Positions 57,842 through 64,000 of a DNA stretch of 64,000 bases are shown here, in pieces. The DNA is taken from contig CAXBEV010000003.1 of assembly GCA_963974935.1 (NCBI GenBank), forward strand, positions 1 to 64,000. The letters run 5' to 3'. The notes under the pieces were generated by a model. It worked only from the letters and a program-made list of their open reading frames with translations, searched no databases and had not been told where the DNA came from. The translations under genes and the position numbers were made by a program. This DNA comes from UBA4479 sp963974935. GTDB lineage: Bacteria > Pseudomonadota > Alphaproteobacteria > Rhodospirillales > Casp-alpha2. Each line of letters opens with the position of its first letter. Position 1 is the stretch's first letter.

Positions 57842-58811
57842 GCCCCCTGTCTTCGCTGATGTTGAAGACGCTGCGCGGCAACTCAATGGCTGGGCACGGC
57901 TGACACCGATTTTGGAAAACCCGGTTTTGAATGAGACCTTGGGGTGTCGCTTGTTGGTGAAGCCCGAATGCTTGCAACGCACAGGCTCGTTCAAGTTTCG
58001 CGGTGCTTTCAATAAAATATCGCGGATTCCCGATGCCGATAAGGCGGCAGGTGTGGTCGCGTATTCGTCGGGCAATCATGCGCAAGGCGTCGCCCACGCC
58101 GCTGCCCTTATGGGTCTCAAAGCGACGATTATCATGCCCGAAGACGCGCCGAAGGCGAAGATCGACAATACCCGTGCGCTGGGCGGCAACGTCGTGCTGT
58201 ACGACCGCTATACGCAAAGCCGTGAAGAGATCGGCCTGAAACTACAAGCTGAGACCGGGGCGATGCTGGTGAAACCCTATGACGACCCGTTCGTGATCGC
58301 CGGCCAAGGCACGGTCGGCCTTGAGATTGCCGTGCAAACCGCAGCACTTGATGTGACGCCTGATATGGTGATCGTACCGGCTGGTGGTGGTGGCTTAATT
58401 TCCGGCACCGCGCTGGCGATTGACGGCACCCTCGGCTGCCCCGTATATGCCGCCGAACCTGACGCGTTCGATGACCATAAACGCTCGCTGGAGTCAGGTG
58501 CGCGGCAAACGGTGCCGGATGATGCACGTTCAATTTGCGACTCCCTGCTCGCGCCGACACCGGGTGAAATCACGTTTTCAATTAACGGACGCTTGCTGGC
58601 CGGCGGACTTTCCGTCAGCGACGACGAGGCACTGAGCGCCATGAAAACCGCTATGACGTCGCTGAAGATCGTCGTCGAGCCTGGCGGCGCGGTGGCGCTG
58701 GCGAGTGTGCTCAGCGGTAAAATCGATGTCGCCGGCAAAACCGTGGTCGTTGTGTGCTCAGGCGGCAACGTCGATGTCGATATGCTGGCCCGGGCGCTGA
58801 GCACCGCTTAA
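57819..58811 (+). CDS. Threonine/serine dehydratase family protein, no ACT domain
   Basis: PLP enzyme of fold type II, 330 residues: PLP Lys59 in TGSFKFRGA, SSGNHAQGV, PAGGGGLISGT and the serine-type SGGNVD at the end. It has no C-terminal regulatory domain, unlike the enzyme at 29663; it could be a catabolic threonine dehydratase, serine racemase or hydroxyaspartate dehydratase. Start overlaps the hydrolase by 23 bases, with GGAGG upstream. Confidence 0.9.
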   Translation: MDSLNSSEPPVFADVEDAARQLNGWARLTPILENPVLNETLGCRLLVKPECLQRTGSFKFRGAFNKISRIPDADKAAGVVAYSSGNHAQGVAHAAALMGLKATIIMPEDAPKAKIDNTRALGGNVVLYDRYTQSREEIGLKLQAETGAMLVKPYDDPFVIAGQGTVGLEIAVQTAALDVTPDMVIVPAGGGGLISGTALAIDGTLGCPVYAAEPDAFDDHKRSLESGARQTVPDDARSICDSLLAPTPGEITFSINGRLLAGGLSVSDDEALSAMKTAMTSLKIVVEPGGAVALASVLSGKIDVAGKTVVVVCSGGNVDVDMLARALSTA

Positions 58812-58847
58812 CGCTCTCCTTCGTGCATCGTCCCTCCTCCTCTTCTG

Positions 58848-58945
58848 CGTCATCCTGAACTTGATGCAGGATTCACGTCCGTACGATCACGTGGCCATCG
58901 GGCGTTTAATTGCCAAGATATCCTGAATCAAGTTCAGGATGACGC
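58848..58945. repeat. Family B palindromic element, copy 13
   Basis: CGTCATCCTGAACTTGATGC on the left and GAATCAAGTTCAGGATGACG on the right; one arm base and the adjacent GATC edge are changed. It lies between the convergent dehydratase and bactofilin genes. Confidence 0.88.
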
Positions 58946-58995
58946 TGCAGGCTGGAGTGAAGCAGGACGGGAAGGATGCGCAGTTGCGAAGATCG

Positions 58996-59496
58996 TTACT
59001 TAGCTGCGACCGGAGCAACCGGCTTGTTCACCGGTGCGTTGCTAGTGCTTTGCTGATTATTTGAAGGCGAGCTTGCCTGCGGTGCACTCGTTGGCTTCGC
59101 CTTTTCGGCTTTGTGCAGATTGTCCGGCAGTGCCATGCGCTTGCAGTGGCCTTCCAAGAAGGCGCCGGTTTCAATCGATAGGTCTTCGTGCATGATGTCA
59201 CCGACAACGTGCGCGGTCGCAGCAAGAATGACCACCTTGGCTTTGATCTGGCCATCAATCGAGCCAAGGACTCTTACGGTTTCAGCGACGATTTCACCTT
59301 TGATCTTGGCGGATTCACCAACGACCAGGATGCGCGTCCGGATGTCACCGTTGACGGTGCCGTCGACCTGAATCTCACCTTCGCTCAGCATATCACCAAC
59401 GATCTTTAAGTCGCGGCTGATGATAGACGGCGGCGCTGGCGGAGCCGGCGGCGTGGTGATCGCACTGGTGGCTTTTTTACTGCTCTTGGAAAACAT
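58996..59496 (-). CDS. Bactofilin
   Basis: Cytoskeletal polymer protein that positions cell-wall enzymes at the membrane. 166 residues: proline-rich N-terminus (TTPPAPPAPPS), central right-handed beta-helix (about 25-115, repeats such as GTVNGDIRTRILVVGESAKI), and a disordered tail rich in Ser, Asn and Pro. Start at ATG 59496 inside the end of the M23 peptidase gene. Like the BacA/LmdC pairs known in bacteria, it probably recruits the adjacent peptidase. Confidence 0.93.
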   Translation of the reverse strand: MFSKSSKKATSAITTPPAPPAPPSIISRDLKIVGDMLSEGEIQVDGTVNGDIRTRILVVGESAKIKGEIVAETVRVLGSIDGQIKAKVVILAATAHVVGDIMHEDLSIETGAFLEGHCKRMALPDNLHKAEKAKPTSAPQASSPSNNQQSTSNAPVNKPVAPVAAK

Positions 59497-60802
59497 GTCT
59501 GCCAGCCTTGATAAAACGCATGGGGTCTTGTGGCTTGCCGTTGAAGACAATTTCGTAATGCAGGTGTGGCCCTGTGCTACGTCCTGAGCTTCCAAGTTTG
59601 CCGATTTCTTGACGGAACTCAACCTTATCGCCACGTTTTACCGAAATTCGATTGAGGTGGCCATAGCGCGTGATGATTCCCGACCCATGATCAATCTCGA
59701 TAAATCGGCCGTAGCGGCCCTTAGTGCCGGCTTGCTTAACAATGCCCGGCGCCGGCGCATAAATAGCTGAGCGCATGGGGCCACCGAAGTCGGTGCCGTA
59801 ATGTGCGGACCAGCGTTTGTTGACCGGATCGCGTCGTTTGCCGAACGAGCTGGTGACGTAATAGGTGTTCAAAGGCGCTGCCAACGGCAGGCGCGCCATC
59901 ACGGCTTGCAAGGTTTCCCATTGGCCGAGGCGGGTGTCCAAGCGGGCCAGTTTTTGCATCAGCATACCGCCGGCTTCGTCAGGCTTCACCGGAATAAACG
60001 GGCCGCCCTGTGCGTCTTGAGATTCGACTCCGTCGGATGATGCCAGCAACTTGTCGACGCCGATGCCGGTGATCTCGACAACTTTTTCGAGCGAACCGAT
60101 ATACGCCATGGTGCGTTCGGTCATTTTTTCGACGGCGACGTCTTGCGCGGTCTGAAGGCTGTTCAAGCGATCTTCGAGGGCGGCAACCTGTGTTGAGAGA
60201 TGGCCACCCTTTGAGCGCGCTTCATCACGCTCGCGGATGACTTTCTGCAGGTCTGTTTCCACGCTCATCAAATTGTCGCGGAGCGAGAAGTTTTTGCCCG
60301 ACAAAGCGCGCATTTCGTCTTCGAGGCTGCTTAATTTGTTGCGGAGAGATTCTCGCGCATCCGCGACGTCTTTGCGGTCACTTTCCGTGTAACGCAGGCG
60401 TTTTTCCACCGTGGTCAGGCTGCGCTGCAAGGTCGCGTTTCGCTCAACAAGGCTGAGCATTAAGTTGTGGTTATCTTCAAGATCACGAGTCAGCTCGGTA
60501 AAGCGCCGCTGATACGCCGAGACTTCGCTCAACAGGTTATCGTAGGCGCGACGCGCATCGGCGATCTGGGTGTCTTTGGCGCCGACGATTTCGTCATGTT
60601 CAATATAACTGAACGTCGAAAAACTAACCCAGCCGGTGCTGATGATCAGACCGCTGACGGTGGCGACTTGGAACCATTGAGGAATGCGGAAAAAACGAAT
60701 GCGGGCGCGCGTTCTTAGGTGAATCTGCCGTTCAGGAAAGGCCCGGTTGATAAGATTTTTCAACCGCGTTCCATAGGCTACAGGTTCATCCCATTCACGC
60801 AT
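59477..60802 (-). CDS. M23 family metallopeptidase with membrane anchor and coiled coil
   Basis: LytM-type peptidoglycan endopeptidase of 441 residues. A cytosolic N-terminus (about 1-45) is followed by a membrane helix (about 46-68), a long coiled coil (about 80-230) and the C-terminal M23 domain (about 320-430) with HYGTDFG and HLHYE zinc ligands. Start ATG 60802 with GGGGG upstream; frames open further. It partners with bactofilin. Confidence 0.92.
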   Translation of the reverse strand: MREWDEPVAYGTRLKNLINRAFPERQIHLRTRARIRFFRIPQWFQVATVSGLIISTGWVSFSTFSYIEHDEIVGAKDTQIADARRAYDNLLSEVSAYQRRFTELTRDLEDNHNLMLSLVERNATLQRSLTTVEKRLRYTESDRKDVADARESLRNKLSSLEDEMRALSGKNFSLRDNLMSVETDLQKVIRERDEARSKGGHLSTQVAALEDRLNSLQTAQDVAVEKMTERTMAYIGSLEKVVEITGIGVDKLLASSDGVESQDAQGGPFIPVKPDEAGGMLMQKLARLDTRLGQWETLQAVMARLPLAAPLNTYYVTSSFGKRRDPVNKRWSAHYGTDFGGPMRSAIYAPAPGIVKQAGTKGRYGRFIEIDHGSGIITRYGHLNRISVKRGDKVEFRQEIGKLGSSGRSTGPHLHYEIVFNGKPQDPMRFIKAGRHVFQEQ

Positions 60803-61155
60803 GCATAACCCCCATAAGCACAACGGTCCCTTTTGGGCCCCGTGTCGACGATTTTGCGCAGTATGCGCACTCCGTCTAAGCATTTTATGCACATGCGCCC
60901 GATACTAGGTGCCGTACTATTTGGACGGCAGCATCTATGACTATGCTACAACGCCGAAGCCCAGTTACTGCCAACAATCAAAACGTATCCATTCGCTGAT
61001 TTTCATGCAAGTTTTTAATCCGATTATGATTCCATCACTTTTTATGAAAAAGCCTGGATTTCAGCGATTTTTAGAGGTTCGCAGTCGACATTTTGGCGGT
61101 CCTCCTCTATTGCTTGCAGCCGATGGCTTGATGAATTCTTGGAAAGACCAAAGCG
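60803..61155. other. Divergent intergenic region
   Basis: 353 bases between the M23 peptidase and pgpA starts. It is AT-richer than the surroundings and must hold both promoters, but I could not settle on a convincing pair of -35 and -10 boxes. No repeat element or open frame of note. Confidence 0.4.
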
Positions 61156-61659
61156 ATGGCCCGGCGCCCTTCCCTATCTGACACGCGGATTCTTCTGGCG
61201 ACATGGTTTGGCGCCGGCTACGCACCGGTGGCGCCGGGCACGATGGGCTCGTTGTTCGCGCTGCCGATCGGCTGGGCGCTGGCGCACGAGGGTGGATGGG
61301 GAGCGCTGTTGGGGGCCACGCTTGTGGTGACGCTGATCGGGGTTTGGGCGGCAAATGCGTACATGGCCGTCGCCGGTGAACATGATCCCGGTCCGGTCGT
61401 CATCGACGAGGTCGCGGGGCAATGGTTGACGTTGCTGCCCGCCGCCGTGCTCGGCAGTGTGACGTGGCAGGTTCTGATCGTCGGCTTTGTGCTGTTTCGT
61501 GCCTTTGATATTTGGAAGCCGTGGCCGATTTCGTGGGTGGATGCACATATTGAGGGGGGCGTCGGCGTTATGGCCGATGACATTCTGGCCGGCCTTGCTG
61601 CGGCTGCATGCCTATGGGGGCTGGTGTTGGGCGCGCCCCGGCTATTAGGATTGCTGTGA
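61156..61659 (+). CDS. pgpA: Phosphatidylglycerophosphatase A
   Basis: Membrane enzyme removing phosphate from phosphatidylglycerophosphate in phospholipid synthesis. 167 residues, several hydrophobic segments; WFGAGYAPVAPGTMGSL, VVIDEVAGQWLTLL and AFDIWKPWPISWVDAHIEGGVGVMADD are the PgpA motifs. Its TGA overlaps the ATG of the CinA-like gene by one base. Confidence 0.94.
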   Translation: MARRPSLSDTRILLATWFGAGYAPVAPGTMGSLFALPIGWALAHEGGWGALLGATLVVTLIGVWAANAYMAVAGEHDPGPVVIDEVAGQWLTLLPAAVLGSVTWQVLIVGFVLFRAFDIWKPWPISWVDAHIEGGVGVMADDILAGLAAAACLWGLVLGAPRLLGLL

Positions 61660-62147
61660 TGGAGCCTGAACTGATCCGCGCCGCTGACGCTGTCTTGCAA
61701 GCCGCCCGCGCGCGGGGATGGCAGTTGGCGACCGCCGAAAGCTGTACCGGCGGCATGGTTGCTGCCGCACTGACCGAGATCGCGGGCTCGTCCGATGTCG
61801 TTGATCGGGGGTTTGTGACCTATTCAAACAATGCCAAGAACGAGCTTTTGGGCGTGCCGATGAGTTTGATCAATCGCGTCGGTGCGGTCTCCGAAGAAGT
61901 TGCCCGCGCCATGGCCGAGGGTGCCTGTCGGGCCGCCGGCGTGCACTTGGCCTGTGGTGTCACCGGCGTCGCCGGCCCAGGCGGCGGGACCGCAGATAAG
62001 CCCGTCGGATTGGTGCACATCGCCGCCACCGCCCCGGGTACGACAATCCACGCCCGCTGCGACTTCCCTGGTGATCGTCACGCTGTGCGCTTGGCGTCGG
62101 CACTTAAAGCGCTTGAGATGATGCTGGGATTGGCAAGAACGGATTAA
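61659..62147 (+). CDS. CinA-family nicotinamide-nucleotide amidohydrolase
   Basis: 162 residues of the CinA C-terminal type (PncC), which hydrolyses nicotinamide mononucleotide to nicotinate mononucleotide in NAD salvage. ATAESCTGGMVAAALTEIAGSS and GVTGVAGPGGGTADKPVGLV are the family motifs. The N-terminal domain of full CinA is absent, as is usual here. Start at ATG 61659 because of its overlap with pgpA. Confidence 0.93.
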   Translation: MEPELIRAADAVLQAARARGWQLATAESCTGGMVAAALTEIAGSSDVVDRGFVTYSNNAKNELLGVPMSLINRVGAVSEEVARAMAEGACRAAGVHLACGVTGVAGPGGGTADKPVGLVHIAATAPGTTIHARCDFPGDRHAVRLASALKALEMMLGLARTD

Positions 62148-62166
62148 CCGATTTCCTCTCCTCTCT

Positions 62167-62260
62167 GCGATTTCCCGGACGCGTAGCAATCCGGGACCTT
62201 TGAGTGCCGCTCGCCAAGCTCCCGGATAATGCCTCCGGCATTTCCGGGAAGTCGCTGAGG
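62167..62260. repeat. Family C palindromic element, copy 3
   Basis: GCGATTTCCCGGACGCGTAG and CAATCCGGGACCTTTGAGTG on the left, TCCCGGATAATGCCTCCGGC and TTTCCGGGAAGTCGC on the right. Halves are in reversed order compared with 3113-3221, so the same arms can be joined on either side. Confidence 0.75.
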
Positions 62261-62284
62261 GGAAGAGAGCCGCCTCACCCTTCG

Positions 62285-62382
62285 CGTCATCCTGAACTTG
62301 ATTTAGGATCCATTTTGATGCGCGCACCGAAGCGTCCTTATTGGCGCGATCATATATCCTGAATCAAGTTCAGGATGACGCG
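62285..62382. repeat. Family B palindromic element, copy 14
   Basis: CGTCATCCTGAACTTGATTT (one change) and GAATCAAGTTCAGGATGACG. It follows a family C copy directly in the 286-base gap between the convergent cinA-like and COQ10-like genes. Confidence 0.88.
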
Positions 62383-62433
62383 AAGGATAGAGGGAGATGG
62401 CGCACAGGGGCGTAGCTTGGTTGGAAGCCGAAC

Positions 62434-62865
62434 TCAGCCATACAAGTCGTTGGCGCGGGCCTCGAAGGCCGCGATCATGCGGCGGACGGCTTCGTTGAAT
62501 ACGGCGCCGATGGCGGCCTGTAGCATGCGCGAGCGAAACTCGAAATCGACAAAGAAATCGATCTCGGTCTTGCCGTCACCTAAATCATTGAAAATCCAAT
62601 GATTATTTAAGTATTTGAAGGGACCGTTTTCGTACGACACGTCGATGCGATTGGGGCGGTCGTGGGTGATGCGCGACGTGAAGCTTTCCCGGAAAACCTT
62701 GAAGCCGATGATGGTGTCGGCGACGACTTGCGTATCGGTGCTTTTGCGCACCCGGCAGCCGAGGCACCACGGTAGAAATTCCGGATACCGCTCGACATCG
62801 AGCACCAGTTCAAACAGCTTTTCTTGGGAATACGGCAGGACCCGTTTTTCGGCGTGTGTGGGCAT
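62434..62865 (-). CDS. Coenzyme Q-binding protein COQ10 family (SRPBCC fold)
   Basis: 143 residues of START-like fold: RVLPYSQEKLFELVLDVERYPEFLPWC, ESFTSRITHDRPNRIDV, and IDFFVDFEFRSRMLQ. In mitochondria and Alphaproteobacteria such proteins bind ubiquinone. The same family is called RatA toxin in E. coli, but the COQ10 role is the more likely here. It lies 17 bases after lipA. Confidence 0.9.
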   Translation of the reverse strand: MPTHAEKRVLPYSQEKLFELVLDVERYPEFLPWCLGCRVRKSTDTQVVADTIIGFKVFRESFTSRITHDRPNRIDVSYENGPFKYLNNHWIFNDLGDGKTEIDFFVDFEFRSRMLQAAIGAVFNEAVRRMIAAFEARANDLYG

Positions 62866-62882
62866 CAGGTGATAATTTTACG

Positions 62883-63848
62883 CTAGGCGCCGGCGGCGAG
62901 TCGGGCTTCACGGTTTTTGCGAAGTTCGACAAAATCGCTGTCCGCGTGATAGCTGGACCGCGTCAGCGGCGTCGCCGAGACCATCAAAAAGCCTTTCGAT
63001 TCCGCAATACGTTTGTAATCCGCAAACTCGTCCGGCGTCACGAAGCGATCAATCGGCGCGTGCCGTTTGGTCGGCGCCAGGTATTGGCCGATGGTCAGGA
63101 AGTCGACGTCGGCTGAACGCAGATCATCCATCACCTGCATCACTTCGGTGCGTTCTTCGCCGAGTCCGACCATAATGCCGGACTTGGTGAAGATCGACGG
63201 ATCAATACGCTTCACGGTATCCAGCAATTTTAGCGAGTGGAAATACCGCGCACCCGGTCGGATCGTCGGGTACAGCCGGGGTACGGTCTCAAGATTGTGA
63301 TTGAAGACGTCGGGTTTGGCTTTGATGACGGCTTCAATCGCGCCCGGCTTATCGCGGAAATCGGGGGTGAGGATTTCGATGGTGGTGGCCGGCGTCGTCT
63401 CGCGGATGCGTTCGATGCATTTCACGAATTGATTGGCCCCGCCGTCGGCAAGGTCGTCCCGGTCCACCGATGTGATCACTAGGTGTTTCATGCCGAGCTC
63501 AGCGACCGAGATCGCGAGGTTTTCAGGCTCCATCACATCGACTGCACCCGGCTTACCGGTGGCGACGTTGCAGAACGCACAGGCGCGCGTGCAGATGTCG
63601 CCCAAGATCATCACGGTGGCGTGCTTTTTCGACCAGCACTCGCCGATGTTCGGGCACGCCGCCTCTTCACAAACCGTGTGCAGGTTGCGGTCGCGCATCA
63701 ACTTGCGGGTCTCGTGATAGCCGTCGGATGTCGGTGCTTTGACACGAATCCAGTCCGGTTTGCGCATCGGCTGATGCTCGGGCTTATTGGTCTTTTCCGG
63801 ATGCCGGATGCGTTCTTTCTTTTCGGCCAAATTCTCGACGTTGCTCAT
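62883..63848 (-). CDS. lipA: Lipoyl synthase
   Basis: Radical-SAM enzyme inserting two sulfurs into protein-bound octanoyl groups. 321 residues: auxiliary cluster Cys60, Cys65, Cys71 (CEEAACPNIGEC), radical-SAM cluster Cys86, Cys90, Cys93 (CTRACAFC), and the C-terminal RSSYHADS serine ligand. Usual length and start. Upstream of the COQ10-like gene on the same strand. Confidence 0.97.
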   Translation of the reverse strand: MSNVENLAEKKERIRHPEKTNKPEHQPMRKPDWIRVKAPTSDGYHETRKLMRDRNLHTVCEEAACPNIGECWSKKHATVMILGDICTRACAFCNVATGKPGAVDVMEPENLAISVAELGMKHLVITSVDRDDLADGGANQFVKCIERIRETTPATTIEILTPDFRDKPGAIEAVIKAKPDVFNHNLETVPRLYPTIRPGARYFHSLKLLDTVKRIDPSIFTKSGIMVGLGEERTEVMQVMDDLRSADVDFLTIGQYLAPTKRHAPIDRFVTPDEFADYKRIAESKGFLMVSATPLTRSSYHADSDFVELRKNREARLAAGA

Positions 63849-63862
63849 GCTTTTATGCTTTC

Positions 63863-63985
63863 GACTGGATTCCCGCCTGCGCGGGAATGACGGGAGGGGC
63901 CGGCGGTATGGAGTGCGTTCGTTAGGTCCATAGAGTGGTCCCGTTTCTTATCGCGTCATCCCCGCGAAGGCGGGGATCCATGGTT
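63863..63985. repeat. Family E palindromic element
   Basis: TGGATTCCCGCCTGCGCGGG followed by AATGACGGGA at the left, and CGTCATCCCCGCGAAGGCGG followed by GGATCCATGG at the right, with a centre of about 55 bases. This looks like the GTCATCCCCGC-type intergenic palindromes common in proteobacteria. It lies just upstream of lipA at the end of the window. Confidence 0.75.
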
Positions 63986-64000
63986 GCGATGGATTCTCGC

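Noticed and set aside
11848..62382. Repeated family B and related sequences as a CRISPR array
   Set aside because: Copies are scattered over 50 kb with one or two per gene border, not clustered with regular spacers, and no cas genes are present.
62434..62865. RatA toxin of a toxin-antitoxin pair
   Set aside because: No antitoxin partner is present, and the sequence and lipA neighbourhood fit the COQ10 coenzyme Q-binding family better.
1..64000. Insertion sequences, prophage, rRNA or tRNA genes
   Set aside because: I found no transposase, integrase, phage structural gene, rRNA segment or tRNA cloverleaf in either strand; the repeats are small palindromic elements only.

Overview
The window looks like a chromosomal segment of a free-living, motile alphaproteobacterium, most likely in or near the Rhodospirillales. 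I infer this from the gene order rpiB-glyA-nrdR-ribD-ribE-ribBA-ribH-nusB-thiL next to a proton-pumping pyrophosphatase, the rpoZ-rsh-DUF2062-pdxJ-acpS block, a lytic transglycosylase-dapA-smpB run, small DUF4169/DUF4170 proteins, and an Ate/Bpt-type aminoacyl-tRNA protein transferase. I see no rRNA, tRNA, CRISPR array, prophage or transposase. Almost all genes are core metabolism or housekeeping.

Layout. 1-10.6 kb: a long minus-strand cluster for riboflavin synthesis (ribD, ribE, a RibBA whose GTP cyclohydrolase half looks dead, ribH) with rpiB, glyA, nrdR, nusB, thiL, a FliL-like protein and hppA (K+-independent type). 10.8-20 kb: two small unknown genes, a zinc alcohol dehydrogenase, the fused isobutyryl-CoA mutase icmF divergent from metY, and a lower-GC patch with two orphan lipoproteins. 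20-27 kb: era, rnc, lepB, a DsbA-like protein facing hemB, cheW, an alpha/beta hydrolase and a CaiB/BaiF CoA-transferase. 27-38.7 kb: penicillin-acylase family protein, threonine dehydratase with ACT domain, two crotonase-type genes, a D-2-hydroxyacid dehydrogenase, a methylisocitrate-lyase-like enzyme, recO and a trans-sulfuration PLP enzyme. 38.9-47 kb: acpS, pdxJ, DUF2062, rsh, rpoZ, folK, NYN/LabA protein, uracil-DNA glycosylase, small DUF proteins and glutathione peroxidase. 47-64 kb: lytic transglycosylase, dapA, smpB, methyltransferase with flavin reductase, motAB, bpt, haloacid dehalogenase-hydrolase-dehydratase operon, bactofilin with M23 peptidase, pgpA, cinA-like, COQ10-like and lipA.

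Functional themes. The acyl-CoA genes (icmF, CoA-transferase, two crotonase genes, methylisocitrate-lyase-like) suggest use of branched-chain and short-chain acyl-CoAs. icmF has a textbook sigma70 promoter whose 17-bp spacer holds a perfect 16-bp palindrome, the geometry typical of MerR-family control, and the palindrome resembles the LiuR motif of branched-chain amino acid catabolism. Bactofilin plus M23 peptidase and the lytic transglycosylase serve cell-wall shaping. MotAB and CheW show flagellar motility and chemotaxis.

The most conspicuous non-coding structure is a set of at least four families of dispersed palindromic elements (here called A to E), which occupy a large share of the gene borders; family B alone has fourteen full or short copies. 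No REP-associated transposase is visible. The usual acpS-lepB-rnc-era-recO cluster is split into three separated pieces. One 52-codon gene overlapping its downstream neighbour by ATGA was found at 47530-47688. No clearly novel defence or biosynthetic system was found; the best leads are the icmF control region, the repeat families, the RibBX-like protein and the lipoprotein patch.
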